In this document: positions 26,970-38,597 of the stretch, one piece after another
Position numbering within the stretch: the first letter of the stretch is position 1
Layout of the letters: every line of letters begins with the position of its first letter
DNA from: an uncultured Sphingomonadaceae bacterium
Lineage (GTDB): Bacteria; Pseudomonadota; Alphaproteobacteria; Sphingomonadales; Sphingomonadaceae
Direction of reading: 5' to 3'
Length of the DNA stretch: 64,000 nucleotides
Assembly: GCA_947499255.1 (NCBI GenBank)
Contig: CANMNF010000001.1
Coordinates: 248,001-312,000, forward strand
The notes under the pieces: model-generated
Database searches by the model: none
What the model was told of the DNA's origin: nothing
Seen by the model: the letters and a program-made list of their open reading frames with translations, nothing else
Program-made: the position numbers and the translations under genes

Positions 26970-28862
26970 ATGAGTGATTCTGGCGATATTTTTGGTGACG
27001 AGCCGGAAGGCGGCAAAGGCGAGCAAGGCGAGGAAGAGGCCAAGCCCAGCGCTGCTGAGTTGGAGGCCGCAGGGCAAAACGCCATGTTTGGTGATCCTGA
27101 ACCGGCCCCTGCTGAACCTGTCGCCATTGCAGCGCAGGACAAAGCCGCGCCGCCGCCACAAGCTGCTGCTGAACCGGCACCACCTGCCAAGACTGAAGCA
27201 GCGCCCGAAGGCACCACCGCGCAGCCTTACCGGGTGCTGGCGCGGAAATATCGTCCGCAAACTTTCTCTGAACTGATCGGTCAGGCGCCGATGGTGCAAA
27301 CGCTCTCCAACGCGATTGAGCGCGAGCGGCTTGCCCATGCCTTTTTGATGACGGGTGTGCGCGGTGTTGGCAAAACGTCGACCGCACGCCTGATCGCCAA
27401 GGCTTTGAATTGTATTGGCCCTGATGGGGAAGGCGGCCCGACAATTGATCCATGCGGCCAGTGCGAACCGTGCCGCGGCATTGCCGAAGGACGCCATATC
27501 GATGTGATCGAAATGGACGCAGCTAGCCATACCGGCGTTGATGATGTGCGAGAAATTATCGAAGCGGTACGCTATGCTGCGGTTTCGGCCCGGTACAAAA
27601 TTTATATTATCGATGAAGTGCACATGCTCACGCGCAATGCCTTCAACGCCTTGCTCAAAACGTTGGAAGAGCCGCCGGCACATGTGAAATTCCTGTTCGC
27701 CACAACCGAGGTGGAAAAGCTGCCCGTCACCGTGCTCAGCCGCACGCAGCGGTTTGATTTGCGGCGTATTCCAGCTGACCTTTTGCAAACGCATTTCGGC
27801 AAGATTTGTAAGCTTGAAGGCGTAGAAGCAGAGGAAGAGGCGCTGGCCATTGTCGCATCGGCGGCAGAAGGATCGGTGCGCGATGGTCTCTCCATTCTCG
27901 ATCAGGCAATTGCCCATGCCGATATGGATTCCGGCGATGGCGAGGGCACTGTGGTACGCGCTGATAAGGTGCGCGATATGCTGGGGCTGGCCGATAAAGG
28001 AGCACAACGGCGCGTGCTGTCTGCCGTTCTTGAAGGCGATCCCAAAGCATTGCTGGACGGTGTAGCGCAGCAATATGCGCTGGGGGTGGAACCGCTGGCA
28101 TTGTTGCGCGGGCTGATGGACCTAACGCACCGGATTGCGGTGACCCAAGTGGGGCAGGGCGAACCCGATGCGCCCACGGCAGAAGAACGTGCCGCGATTG
28201 GCGAGTGGTCTGACCGTTTGACGGCTGGCCAAGTGCACCGATTGTGGCAGCTTTTGCTCAAAGGACATGATGAAGTGCGCGGCGCGCCTGATCCGCTGGT
28301 GGCTGCGAAAATGGCATTGCTGCGCGCGCTCCATGCTGCCGATATGCCCGATCCGGGGAAGTTGGCGAAGGAGTTGCAAACCCTTGCGGCGAGTAGCGCT
28401 GCGGCGGCAGCGGCAGCGGGTGAAGGCGGCGGCGACGGCGGAGTTAGCGCTACGATCAATGCCTCAATGCAGTGGGAGGATCTGGCGGCGGCTATTCGCG
28501 ATTGCGCCAAGGTTGAACATTCCATGTCGCTGTATTCGCAGCTGCAATTGCAGGTGCGGGTAATCACTTTGGAAGATGGCAAACTGATTTACTCCCAGCC
28601 ATCCGAGTTCGAAGATGATCTCACCCCCGTTTTGCGCCAGGCGCTGTTTGCTTTGACCAACAAACGATGGGAAGTGGCCACGGGAACCGGAGAGGCGGCT
28701 CCGACATTGGTCGAACAAGAACAGGCGGCTGCTCAAAAAGCACGAGAAGCCATCGAAAATCACCCCATGATAAAAGCTGCACGGGAAGCTTTTCCGCAAG
28801 CCGAAATCATTGATGAAAAAGACCCGCCGCGCTCAGCTCGAAGCTGGAGCCGCCGCGCCTGA
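26970..28862 (+). CDS. dnaX: DNA polymerase III subunit gamma/tau
   Basis: A 630-residue clamp-loader ATPase. An acidic Ala/Pro-rich N-terminal extension of about 85 residues precedes the AAA+ module: RKYRPQTFSELIGQ, Walker A GVRGVGKTSTAR, the zinc-finger cysteines (DPCGQCEPC and an upstream Cys), IIDEVHMLTRNAFNALLKTLEEPP, and sensor RTQRFDLRRI. Domain III and a basic C-terminal tau region follow. The N-terminal extension is common in alphaproteobacteria. It is followed by ybaB after 14 bases, the usual dnaX-ybaB pair. Confidence 0.95.
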   Translation: MSDSGDIFGDEPEGGKGEQGEEEAKPSAAELEAAGQNAMFGDPEPAPAEPVAIAAQDKAAPPPQAAAEPAPPAKTEAAPEGTTAQPYRVLARKYRPQTFSELIGQAPMVQTLSNAIERERLAHAFLMTGVRGVGKTSTARLIAKALNCIGPDGEGGPTIDPCGQCEPCRGIAEGRHIDVIEMDAASHTGVDDVREIIEAVRYAAVSARYKIYIIDEVHMLTRNAFNALLKTLEEPPAHVKFLFATTEVEKLPVTVLSRTQRFDLRRIPADLLQTHFGKICKLEGVEAEEEALAIVASAAEGSVRDGLSILDQAIAHADMDSGDGEGTVVRADKVRDMLGLADKGAQRRVLSAVLEGDPKALLDGVAQQYALGVEPLALLRGLMDLTHRIAVTQVGQGEPDAPTAEERAAIGEWSDRLTAGQVHRLWQLLLKGHDEVRGAPDPLVAAKMALLRALHAADMPDPGKLAKELQTLAASSAAAAAAAGEGGGDGGVSATINASMQWEDLAAAIRDCAKVEHSMSLYSQLQLQVRVITLEDGKLIYSQPSEFEDDLTPVLRQALFALTNKRWEVATGTGEAAPTLVEQEQAAAQKAREAIENHPMIKAAREAFPQAEIIDEKDPPRSARSWSRRA

Positions 28863-28876
28863 TACGGAGATATGAC

Positions 28877-29218
28877 ATGCAGAGTATGGAAGAAATGATG
28901 AAAGCCGCACAAGAAGCGGCGCAAAAGATTCAGCAGCAGATGAATGATGCGCAAGCCAAGCTGGACAATCTCGAAGTTGAAGGCAATTCCGGCGGCGGCC
29001 TGGTGAAAGTGCGCGCGTCTGCACGCGGCCGCATTCTGGGCGTCAGCATTGATGACAGCCTGATCGTCAAAGAAGACAAGCAGATCCTTGAAGATCTGGT
29101 AACGGCTGCATTCAATGATGCTCGCACCAAGGCTGATCAAAAGGCCAATGAAGAAATGCAGGAAATGCAATCTGGCCTTGGTCTGCCGCCGGGCTTTAAT
29201 CTGCCGGGCATGGGTTAA
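28877..29218 (+). CDS. ybaB: YbaB/EbfC nucleoid-associated protein
   Basis: A 113-residue protein with the EbfC pattern: an N-terminal helix MEEMMKAAQEAAQKIQQQMN, the beta strands VKVRASARGRILGVSIDDSL, and a C-terminal helix LVTAAFNDARTKADQKANEEM. Members dimerise and bind DNA. It lies 14 bases after dnaX in one transcript. The next gene is convergent, with only three bases between the stops and no visible terminator. Confidence 0.93.
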   Translation: MQSMEEMMKAAQEAAQKIQQQMNDAQAKLDNLEVEGNSGGGLVKVRASARGRILGVSIDDSLIVKEDKQILEDLVTAAFNDARTKADQKANEEMQEMQSGLGLPPGFNLPGMG

Positions 29219-29221
29219 GCT

Positions 29222-31756
<2,535 letters not shown>

Positions 31757-32022
31757 GATCCCTCGAAAAACCCCCTCCTTGATTAACTGCCAATAAACCA
31801 AGTGGGGAAAAGATTCTGAGCGAATAGACCTAGGTACTTGTGATTAGCTGCTCACAATCGGCCGATTGAAGGCCGATGAGGATTTACTACGTTTTTATGG
31901 GGCAATGCGTGAAGGCGCGGTCTCTCTTGTGGCCGGCGTTAAGGTGTTTGTGGGAACATTGGCCTTGTCCAATTTGGAAGAAATTTTAGCGTCGCCAATC
32001 CACAACTTCACACCGCGTACCG

Positions 32023-32050
32023 TTGCACGGATAGGGTGCCGACCCCATAT
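32023..32050 (+). promoter_or_regulatory. Candidate sigma-32 heat-shock promoter for lon
   Basis: GTTGCAC at 32023-32029 is followed after 13 bases by CCCCATAT at 32043-32050, which fits the heat-shock -10 consensus CCCCATNT; the -35 half keeps only TTG of CTTGAAA. The site is 54 bases upstream of the lon start. Lon is heat-inducible in many bacteria. The rest of the gene-free stretch 31757-32103 contains no convincing gene. Confidence 0.4.
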
Positions 32051-32103
32051 CCTTGGCTAAGCCAAATTCAGCCATATCTCGGCCACACATTACGGACCTT
32101 TTC

Positions 32104-34497
32104 ATGACCGCTTTGCCTCTCCTTCCCTTGCGCGATCTCGTCGTCTTTCCCGGCATGACTGTGCCGATTTACGTTGGCCGCGAGAAATCGGTCGCAGCGC
32201 TTGAAGCAGCGATGGAGACTTCAAAGGAAATCTTCCTGCTGACGCAGCTTGATCCGGTTTGCGATGATCCTGAGGCGGAAGATCTGTACGATATCGGCGT
32301 CGCCGCACAGGTTTTGCAAATGCTCAAGCAGCCCGATGGCACTGTGCGCGTTCTGGTCGAAGGGCAGGCGCGCGGCAAAGTTACCGGTATGAGCGTGACC
32401 GATGGCTATGTGCTGGCACAAGTCGATGAGATCGAAGAGGTTACCGCATCGGGCACCGAAGTTACCGCGATGATGCGCAGCGCGCTGGATCAGTTTGCCG
32501 ATTATGCGCGGCACAACAAAAAGCTCTCCGAAGAACTGGAAGCGGAATTGCGCGATATCGAAGATGCCGGGCAGCTGGCCAATGCGATTGCGGCAAATCT
32601 GGCCGCCAATGTTTCTTCCAAACAGCAATTGCTGGCGGAAAGTGATGCGTTGAAGCGCCTGGAAATGGTCTATTCCGTGATGGAGGGCGAGCTTTCTGTC
32701 CTGCAGGTCGAACGCAAAATTCGTGGCCGTGTGAAGCGCCAAATGGAAAAAACGCAGCGCGAATATTACCTCAACGAACAGCTTAAAGCTATTCAGTCAG
32801 AACTGGGCGGCGGCGAGGATGGCGAAGTCGATGAACTTGCCGAAATGCAAAAGAAGATCGCTGAGACAAAGCTGTCCAAAGAAGCCAAAGCCAAGGCCGA
32901 AGCGGAGCTGAAAAAGCTCAAATCCATGCAACCGATGAGCGCTGAGGCGACCGTCGTGCGCAATTATCTTGATGTCCTGCTTGGCCTGCCATGGGGCAAG
33001 AAATCGCGCCTTAAGAAAGATATCGCCAAGGCGCAGGAAATCCTGGACGAAGATCACTATGCGCTCGACAAGGTGAAGGATCGCATTGTCGAATATCTCG
33101 CTGTGCAGGCGCGCACCAACAAGCTTAAAGGTCCGATCCTGTGCTTGGTTGGCCCTCCCGGCGTCGGCAAAACCTCGCTTGGCAAAAGCATAGCGCGGGC
33201 GACGGGGCGTGAATTTATTCGCCAATCGCTTGGCGGCGTTCGCGATGAAGCGGAAATTCGTGGCCACCGGCGTACCTATATCGGCTCCATGCCGGGTAAA
33301 ATTGTCAGCAATCTGAAAAAGGCAGGCGCCAGCAATCCGCTATTCCTGTTGGATGAGATCGATAAACTTGGTCAGGATTTTCGCGGTGATCCGGCATCGG
33401 CGCTGCTTGAAGTGCTGGACCCGGAACAAAACAACAAGTTTCAGGACCATTATCTGGAACTCGACATCGATCTGTCGGATATCATGTTTGTCACCACGGC
33501 AAACTCGCTCAACCTGCCGCAGCCTTTGCTCGACCGGATGGAGATCATCCGCCTTGAAGGCTATACCGAGGATGAAAAGGTCGAGATTGCCAAGCGGCAT
33601 CTTATCGCCAAACAAGTCAAAGATCACGGCTTGAAAGATGGCGAGTTTGAACTGAGCGAAGATGGTTTGCGCGATCTCATGCGCTATTACACCCGCGAAG
33701 CTGGTGTGCGCACATTGGAGCGGGAAATTGCCAGCCTGGCGCGCAAATCCTTGCGCAAAATCCTCGAAGGTGAATTCAAAACCGTCACCATCACGCCGGA
33801 CAATCTGGGCGATTTTGCAGGTGTGCGCAAATTCAAACATGGCATGTCCGAAGAAGAGCCGCAGGTTGGCGCGGTAACGGGCCTTGCATGGACTTCTGTT
33901 GGCGGAGAACTGCTGACGATTGAAAGCGTGACAACGCCGGGCAAAGGCGAAATCAAAACGACGGGTAAACTCGGCGATGTGATGAATGAGAGTATTGCAG
34001 CAGCTTTCAGCTTCGTGAAAGCGCGCGCGCCTGCCTATGGCGTGAAGCCAAGCATTTTTCAGCGCAAGAACATCCACATCCACTTGCCCGAAGGCGCCGT
34101 TCCCAAGGATGGCCCAAGTGCTGGCATCGGCATGGTGACTTCGATCATCTCGACCCTTACTGGCATTACGGTGCGGCCTGATGTGGCAATGACGGGCGAG
34201 GTGACTTTGCGTGGCCGCGTATTGCCGATTGGTGGTTTGAAAGAAAAGCTGCTTGCTGCCCTGCGCGGCGGGATCAAAACGGTGCTTATCCCGGATGAGA
34301 ACGAGAAAGATCTCGCGGAGATACCGGATAATGTGAAGAAAGGGTTGGAAATTGTTCCGGTCGCTCATGTCGATCAGGTGTTGGCGCGCGCACTTACCGC
34401 GTTGCCTGCGCCGATTGAATGGACCGAAGCCGATGATCTTGCCAGCCAGCCACATAATGCCGCGCCCGGAAGCGTGGCGCCATCCACAGCGCATTGA
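32104..34497 (+). CDS. lon: ATP-dependent Lon protease
   Basis: This 797-residue protease starts at ATG 32104; a longer frame from 32053 adds residues unlike Lon. The N-terminal LON domain begins [22 protein letters not shown]. The AAA+ module has [15 protein letters not shown], the IGSMPGKIV loop and [10 protein letters not shown]. The protease domain carries the catalytic Ser in PKDGPSAGI and the Lys in IGGLKEKLL. It degrades misfolded and regulatory proteins in the cytoplasm. The C-terminal 30 residues are Ala/Pro-rich and less conserved. A heat-shock-like promoter lies upstream, and the HU gene follows 302 bases later. Confidence 0.96.
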   Translation: MTALPLLPLRDLVVFPGMTVPIYVGREKSVAALEAAMETSKEIFLLTQLDPVCDDPEAEDLYDIGVAAQVLQMLKQPDGTVRVLVEGQARGKVTGMSVTDGYVLAQVDEIEEVTASGTEVTAMMRSALDQFADYARHNKKLSEELEAELRDIEDAGQLANAIAANLAANVSSKQQLLAESDALKRLEMVYSVMEGELSVLQVERKIRGRVKRQMEKTQREYYLNEQLKAIQSELGGGEDGEVDELAEMQKKIAETKLSKEAKAKAEAELKKLKSMQPMSAEATVVRNYLDVLLGLPWGKKSRLKKDIAKAQEILDEDHYALDKVKDRIVEYLAVQARTNKLKGPILCLVGPPGVGKTSLGKSIARATGREFIRQSLGGVRDEAEIRGHRRTYIGSMPGKIVSNLKKAGASNPLFLLDEIDKLGQDFRGDPASALLEVLDPEQNNKFQDHYLELDIDLSDIMFVTTANSLNLPQPLLDRMEIIRLEGYTEDEKVEIAKRHLIAKQVKDHGLKDGEFELSEDGLRDLMRYYTREAGVRTLEREIASLARKSLRKILEGEFKTVTITPDNLGDFAGVRKFKHGMSEEEPQVGAVTGLAWTSVGGELLTIESVTTPGKGEIKTTGKLGDVMNESIAAAFSFVKARAPAYGVKPSIFQRKNIHIHLPEGAVPKDGPSAGIGMVTSIISTLTGITVRPDVAMTGEVTLRGRVLPIGGLKEKLLAALRGGIKTVLIPDENEKDLAEIPDNVKKGLEIVPVAHVDQVLARALTALPAPIEWTEADDLASQPHNAAPGSVAPSTAH

Positions 34498-34536
34498 TTG
34501 GCCCAGTAGGTTGGCCCAGTAGATTGGGCCAGTAGA
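34498..34536 (+). repeat. Three 13-bp tandem repeats directly after the lon stop
   Basis: TTGGCCCAGTAGG, TTGGCCCAGTAGA and TTGGGCCAGTAGA run end to end starting one base after the stop codon. The unit is not a multiple of three bases, so it would not preserve a reading frame. Nothing else is evident in the gene-free stretch 34498-34798 except a possible -35 box TTGACA at 34709-34714 in front of the HU gene. Confidence 0.85.
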
Positions 34537-34798
34537 TCGACACAGTGATTTCTAGCGGAGCGATTACTCTGCACTGAAAGCGAATCGCCAGGTCAAAAAA
34601 TATCGTTCAATTCCGGCGCTTACCGCAGGATATTGGCGAATTTTGCGCCAATTGGATGCGAAACTTCCAATCAATGGAGAAAATGCGTCCAATCGAGCGG
34701 CTTTACCTTTGACAGCCGGAGAAAAAATCGCTCAATTTGTACGATTGCGAGCCGATGTCCGATTGGCTTGAACTAATGTTGTGAGGGGCCTCAAAAAC

Positions 34799-35074
34799 AT
34801 GAACAAGAATGAATTGATCGGTGCCGTCGCGGAAGCGAGTGGATTGTCGCGCAGTGATGCGACCAAAGCTGTTGAAGGCGTTTTCGACACAATCACCGGC
34901 TCTCTGTCGAAAGGCGACGAAGTGCGTCTTGTGGGTTTTGGCACATTTTCTGTTGCCAAGCGCAAAGCATCTGAAGGCCGCAACCCGCGCACGGGTGAGC
35001 CTATGAAAATTCCCGCTTCGATCCAGCCCAAGTTTAAAGCGGGTAAGGGTTTGAAAGATTCGGTGAACGCATAG
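34799..35074 (+). CDS. hupB: HU-type DNA-binding protein
   Basis: A 91-residue HU protein from ATG 34799 (the earlier in-frame start at 34781 is unlikely). Typical features are MNKNELIGAVAEASGLS, the dimer core GVFDTITGSLSKGDEVRLVGFGTF, and the DNA-binding arm GRNPRTGEPMKIPAS with the intercalating Pro. It bends and compacts DNA. A TTGACA box lies 85 bases upstream, and a bidirectional terminator follows at 35113-35150. The position downstream of lon is conserved in many proteobacteria. Confidence 0.95.
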   Translation: MNKNELIGAVAEASGLSRSDATKAVEGVFDTITGSLSKGDEVRLVGFGTFSVAKRKASEGRNPRTGEPMKIPASIQPKFKAGKGLKDSVNA

Positions 35075-35112
35075 CTGCGTGAACTTATCGGGCGGTTTCG
35101 CACCGCCGATTT

Positions 35113-35150
35113 GAGGGCCGCCCTGTCTATCAGGAGCGGCCCTTAAATTT
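35113..35150. terminator. Bidirectional terminator between hupB and the lipoprotein gene
   Basis: AGGGCCGC (35114-35121) and GCGGCCCT (35136-35143) form a perfect 8-bp stem with a 14-base loop, followed by TAAATTT. It sits between two convergent genes and can serve both. A smaller hairpin lies just before it at about 35092-35108. Confidence 0.6.
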
Positions 35151-35154
35151 GCAC

Positions 35155-35991
35155 CTAAGGCGTTGGCGCCAAGGCCAGTAAGGCGGAAGGCGCAGCGCCG
35201 GAGTTGGGCGTGATGTCCCAACTCAGAGTTTGCATCCCGTTATCGCCAAATTGGGGACCTTCATCGGTGTTGTTGGTGAGGATCTGCGCATTCGTGATAA
35301 TGCGGAAGGTGCCTTCGATCGGGCGGGCATCATCGTTTGTTTCGGCATTGGCCGCAGTAGCTTGACCATCACCCATCGCGCCGATCATCTCGCCCATCAT
35401 GCCGCTCATCGGGTTGCCAGCCTGCGGGCTGAAACCGGGTGCATCAATGCGCAGCCGGTTTCCATCGCGCAGCCGTGCTTGCACAAAGCTGCTGGCAATC
35501 GGCATGCCTTCGATGGTCGGAAAATCGAAATCGTGGCCAAGCCTGCTGGTTATTGCAAAGCTGACCTCGAACACGCCTTCACCGGCAATCTCAACCGCAT
35601 TCCACCCCGCCTGCCTTTGCAATACTTCGGCAAATTCGGCCATTTGCTGCGGATTGCTCATATCCGCCTGACCCATCATAGCCTGCATCATGGCCTGGTC
35701 CTGCGCCTTTTTGGCCGCGCGATCATCAAGCTCTTTCTGAGGACAGGGGCGTTCTTCGCCTGAGCTTTCGTCAGTGCAGGGTTCCTCACCCTCGGCCGCG
35801 TCTGCCATTTCTGCCAGATCACCAATGCCGCCCATCACGATCTCGCCATCATATGCGAAAGTGAAGCGGCCATCTTCAAGCACGGTTAAAGTCGAATCGA
35901 AGCTGCCGGGTTGCAGAAAACAGCCTGAAAGCGCGGTTGCCGCGCCAAGCAAAAGGGTGGCGCGGGCCAGTGTCTTGAAGGTCATCATCAA
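35155..35991 (-). CDS. Putative outer-membrane-type lipoprotein of unknown function
   Basis: A 278-residue protein with a lipoprotein signal peptide: a basic start, a hydrophobic stretch and the lipobox LSGC (Cys near residue 24). The mature part has beta-like segments (TLTVLEDGRFTFAYDGEIV) around an acidic, Cys-containing insert (EEPCTDESSGEERPCPQKE) and Met-rich stretches (MMQAMMGQADM, MSGMMGEMIGAM). I recognise no named family. It appears to belong to a set of sphingomonad surface or periplasmic proteins. It is convergent with hupB and upstream of no obvious partner. Confidence 0.7.
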   Translation of the reverse strand: MMMTFKTLARATLLLGAATALSGCFLQPGSFDSTLTVLEDGRFTFAYDGEIVMGGIGDLAEMADAAEGEEPCTDESSGEERPCPQKELDDRAAKKAQDQAMMQAMMGQADMSNPQQMAEFAEVLQRQAGWNAVEIAGEGVFEVSFAITSRLGHDFDFPTIEGMPIASSFVQARLRDGNRLRIDAPGFSPQAGNPMSGMMGEMIGAMGDGQATAANAETNDDARPIEGTFRIITNAQILTNNTDEGPQFGDNGMQTLSWDITPNSGAAPSALLALAPTP

Positions 35992-36033
35992 ATCAGCTCC
36001 CTGGTTTACGCCGGCTTTCTTAGGTCTGCTTTC

Positions 36034-36831
36034 CTAAGCCGGCTTTCTTGTCGCGATGGCGTATAACGCGATTGCCGCCGCATTGGACACGTTCAAACTT
36101 TCCATCGCGTTACTGATCGGCAATCGGGCGAGGGCATCGCAATGGCTCGCGATGTTTTGGCGCATCCCTTCGCCTTCCGCGCCCAGCACCAGCGCAATTG
36201 GACCTGTGGGCAAAGCATCGCCAAACGAAGCCTCTGCCTCGCCAGCCATGCCGATCCGCCAATATCCAGCTTCGGCTATTTCATCCAAAGCACGCGCCAG
36301 ATTGACCACGCGCACCCATGGCACCACTTCCAATGCGCCCGAAGCAGATTTGGCCAAAGCGCCACCTTCGGTCGGGGCATGGCGGTCCTGCGTGATAATC
36401 GCCGCTGCATTAAAAGCCGCCGCAGAACGTAGGATCGCGCCGACATTATGCGGGTCTGTCACCTGATCGAGGATTAGCAGGGGCCGCGCTGCGTCTCTAC
36501 TCAACACATCGGACAGGTGCAATTCTTCCAAAGGCGCACAATCCAGCACCAATCCCTGATGCGGAGAATCACGCGAGATCAGGCGGTCCAGATCACCAGG
36601 CCCGGCATATTCCAGCGGAAAATCCTGCGGCAATTGCCCGTCCAGACCTTCCACTGCATCATGCGTTCCCCACATTTTGATATGCTGGCGCGCGGGGTTT
36701 TTAAGCGCTGCTTCCACCGCATGACGGCCCCACAAGCGAACCGCGCCTTTCGATGCTCTGCCGGAACCGCGTCCGCCTTGCATCCGTCCAGCGCGTCCGC
36801 GCAAATTTCGTTTGCCATCTTTTTTGGCCAT
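36034..36831 (-). CDS. rlmB: 23S rRNA (guanosine-2'-O-)methyltransferase, RlmB type
   Basis: A 265-residue SPOUT-fold protein from ATG 36831. An Arg/Gly-rich N-terminal extension (LRGRAGRMQGGRGSGRA) precedes the L30-like substrate domain with LWGRHAVEAALKNPAR. The SPOUT domain contains the TrmH motifs LDQVTDPHNVGAILRSAAAF, GLVLGAEGEGM and SNAMESLNVSNAAAIALYA, including the knotted SAM site. RlmB methylates G2251 of 23S rRNA in E. coli, and the same target is assumed. It is transcribed away from tRNA-Tyr. Confidence 0.9.
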   Translation of the reverse strand: MAKKDGKRNLRGRAGRMQGGRGSGRASKGAVRLWGRHAVEAALKNPARQHIKMWGTHDAVEGLDGQLPQDFPLEYAGPGDLDRLISRDSPHQGLVLDCAPLEELHLSDVLSRDAARPLLILDQVTDPHNVGAILRSAAAFNAAAIITQDRHAPTEGGALAKSASGALEVVPWVRVVNLARALDEIAEAGYWRIGMAGEAEASFGDALPTGPIALVLGAEGEGMRQNIASHCDALARLPISNAMESLNVSNAAAIALYAIATRKPA

Positions 36832-36986
36832 AGAATTGTTTCCAAAAATCACTGTTTCGAGCGTCTCCTGCCAGCCGCCCCATTGACAGGCAAGCAGTGC
36901 TTCGCCATTGGGGCGCCTCTCGGCTTGGCGGCCCCTTTGTGGGCGACAGCTTTATGCGGAAGTTTTTCGCATTCCGGCACCGGTGT

Positions 36987-37072
36987 GGACAGGTGGCCGA
37001 GTGGTTAAAGGCAGCAGACTGTAAATCTGCCCGCGCAAGCGTACGCTGGTTCGAATCCAGCCCTGTCCACCA
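36987..37072 (+). tRNA. tRNA-Tyr(GTA), island insertion site
   Basis: Acceptor arms GGACAGG and CCTGTCC pair, and the anticodon loop CTGTAAA gives anticodon GTA. The long variable arm (CCCGCGCAAGCGTACG) is typical of bacterial tRNA-Tyr. The T arm holds TTCGAAT and the CCA end is encoded at 37070-37072. The island integrase reads away from it. The 3' 21 bases including CCA are the left attachment site, so integration keeps the tRNA intact. Confidence 0.97.
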
Positions 37073-37074
37073 CC
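37054..37074 (+). repeat. attL, 21-bp repeat at the tRNA-Tyr 3' end
   Basis: These bases (beginning AATCCAGCCC and ending CCACCACC) are identical to 53812-53832. The left copy includes the T-arm and acceptor 3' half and the CCA. The bases immediately outside the repeat differ on both sides (G versus C on the left, A versus T on the right). Confidence 0.85.
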
Positions 37075-37185
37075 ACCCTTTCTCGTATCATCCCAGAAAC
37101 ACCCTAGAAATCCCAGAAAACCAAGGGTATTCTGCCTTCCAAGGGCCGCACTTGTTCGCTGTCATTTGCCTGCAGCCGGCAGTGA

Positions 37186-37263
37186 GTGTGGGGAAGGTGT
37201 GGGGAAGGAGGTATGCTTCCCCACACTGCGGCTCTCTCAATTGGCCTCCAGAAGTGTGGGGAA
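37186..37263 (+). repeat. GTGTGGGGAAG repeats before the integrase (putative arm sites)
   Basis: GTGTGGGGAAG occurs at 37186-37196 and 37197-37207, its inverted copy at 37216-37226 and a close copy at about 37254-37263, which runs into the integrase start. The second and third copies make a perfect 11-bp hairpin. Similar GTGTGGGGGAAG copies lie near the right end at 53580-53601. Such repeats at both ends resemble recombinase arm-binding sites, and the hairpin could also regulate the integrase. Confidence 0.55.
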
Positions 37264-38462
37264 TGGGAATGGGCAAACTTACAGCGGTAGCGGTCAAGGC
37301 CGCTTTGGCGAATCCAGGCACCTATCAGGACGGAGACGGCCTTTTCCTGAAAGTTGGAAAAACTGGTGCGGCTTCTTGGCTCGTGCGACTCCAGCGCGAT
37401 TGCAAACGACAGGACATTGGTTTGGGTAGTGCGAAGCTGGTGACGCTCGCTGAAGCGCGCGCCAAGGCGGCGGAGCTGCGAAAAGCCGTAAAGGTCGAGA
37501 AGCGCGACGTGCTAACGGAACGCAAGGACGAGGAAGCTGCCAAGGTCACCTTCCGTGAAGCCGCTACCCAATATCACTCGGAGAACGAGGCAGGCTGGAA
37601 GAGCGAAGTGTACGGTCGCCAGTGGCTCGCCAGTCTGGAGAACTACGCTTTCCCGAAGCTCGGCGACATGACGACCGGCGGGATCACCGCTGCCGACATC
37701 ATCACGGTCCTTACGCCGATCTGGCAGGAAATTCCAGAAACAGCCCGCCAGGTTCGCAACCGGATTTGCGCAGTGCTGGACTACTCGCACGCGAAGGGGT
37801 GGCGCTCGACGGAGGCTCCATCAGGCAATAGCAGCCTGAAAGCCGGACGTGGGCTGCCCAGGCAGGTCAAGAAGCCCAACAATCGGAAGGCGATGCCCTA
37901 TGTCGCCGTTCCCCCATTCCTGACCGCGCTGCGTCGCAAACCATCCTATTCGCGTCTTGCGCTCGACCTTCTCATTCTGACGGGCGTTCGCTCGCAGGAG
38001 GTGCGGCTCGCGAGCTGGGACGAATTCGATCTGGATCAGCGCCTTTGGACAATCCCAGCCGAGCACATGAAGCGCAGCAGGGCGCACATCGTACCGCTAT
38101 CAGAGGCGGCCCTGGCGGTGCTTACAAAGGCGGACGCCTTTCAAATGGAGGGAGCCGAAGTGGTTTTCCCCGGTATGACCGGCAAGGCGATGTCCAACAT
38201 GACCCTGCTCAAAGTCATGCGCGACATGCAGGAACCTTTCCACGTTCACGGTTTCCGCTCGAGCTTTACCGACTGGGCAGCGAACGAAGGCTTTTCCAAT
38301 GCGGTCGTCGAAGCGGCGCTGGCGCATAAAACGCCCGATGCGGTTCAGGCTGCCTATCGTCGCACTACTTATCTCGGCACACCGGACAATCCCGGGAAGC
38401 GGGTGACGCTGATGGAGGCGTGGGGGAGCTACTGTTCTGGAGCAAGTTCTCCGAAAGCGTAG
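37263..38462 (+). CDS. Site-specific tyrosine recombinase (P4-type integrase)
   Basis: A 399-residue integrase. The start is placed at ATG 37263 (ATG 37269 is also possible); the open frame extends upstream through the tRNA but is not coding. An N-terminal DUF4102 domain (GTYQDGDGLFLKVGKTGAASWLVRL) is followed by a SAM-like core-binding region. The catalytic domain has the Arg in TGVRSQEVRLASWDEF, the HIVPLS segment, HVHGFRSSFTDWA and ALAHKTPDAVQAAYRRTTY with the nucleophilic Tyr. Location beside the tRNA-Tyr att site fits its role in integration and excision. Confidence 0.93.
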   Translation: MGMGKLTAVAVKAALANPGTYQDGDGLFLKVGKTGAASWLVRLQRDCKRQDIGLGSAKLVTLAEARAKAAELRKAVKVEKRDVLTERKDEEAAKVTFREAATQYHSENEAGWKSEVYGRQWLASLENYAFPKLGDMTTGGITAADIITVLTPIWQEIPETARQVRNRICAVLDYSHAKGWRSTEAPSGNSSLKAGRGLPRQVKKPNNRKAMPYVAVPPFLTALRRKPSYSRLALDLLILTGVRSQEVRLASWDEFDLDQRLWTIPAEHMKRSRAHIVPLSEAALAVLTKADAFQMEGAEVVFPGMTGKAMSNMTLLKVMRDMQEPFHVHGFRSSFTDWAANEGFSNAVVEAALAHKTPDAVQAAYRRTTYLGTPDNPGKRVTLMEAWGSYCSGASSPKA

Positions 38463-38597
38463 CCTCAGTATCCTAGCCCACATTGTCAAAACACTTGATC
38501 TGAGAACAGGACGCCACAGGCGACCCCGAGAGAAAGGGTCGAATTTTAACCATCTAGACTTATCCCAGCGCCAATTATCTACTCAGAGAGACGCCCA

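Noticed and set aside
28730-28830. A-rich runs near the dnaX 3' end as a programmed frameshift site
   Set aside because: The heptamers do not fit the X XXY YYZ slippery rule in frame and no suitable stem-loop follows.
31866-32060. 64-codon frame upstream of lon
   Set aside because: No ribosome site, no recognisable pattern, and it overlaps the candidate heat-shock promoter.
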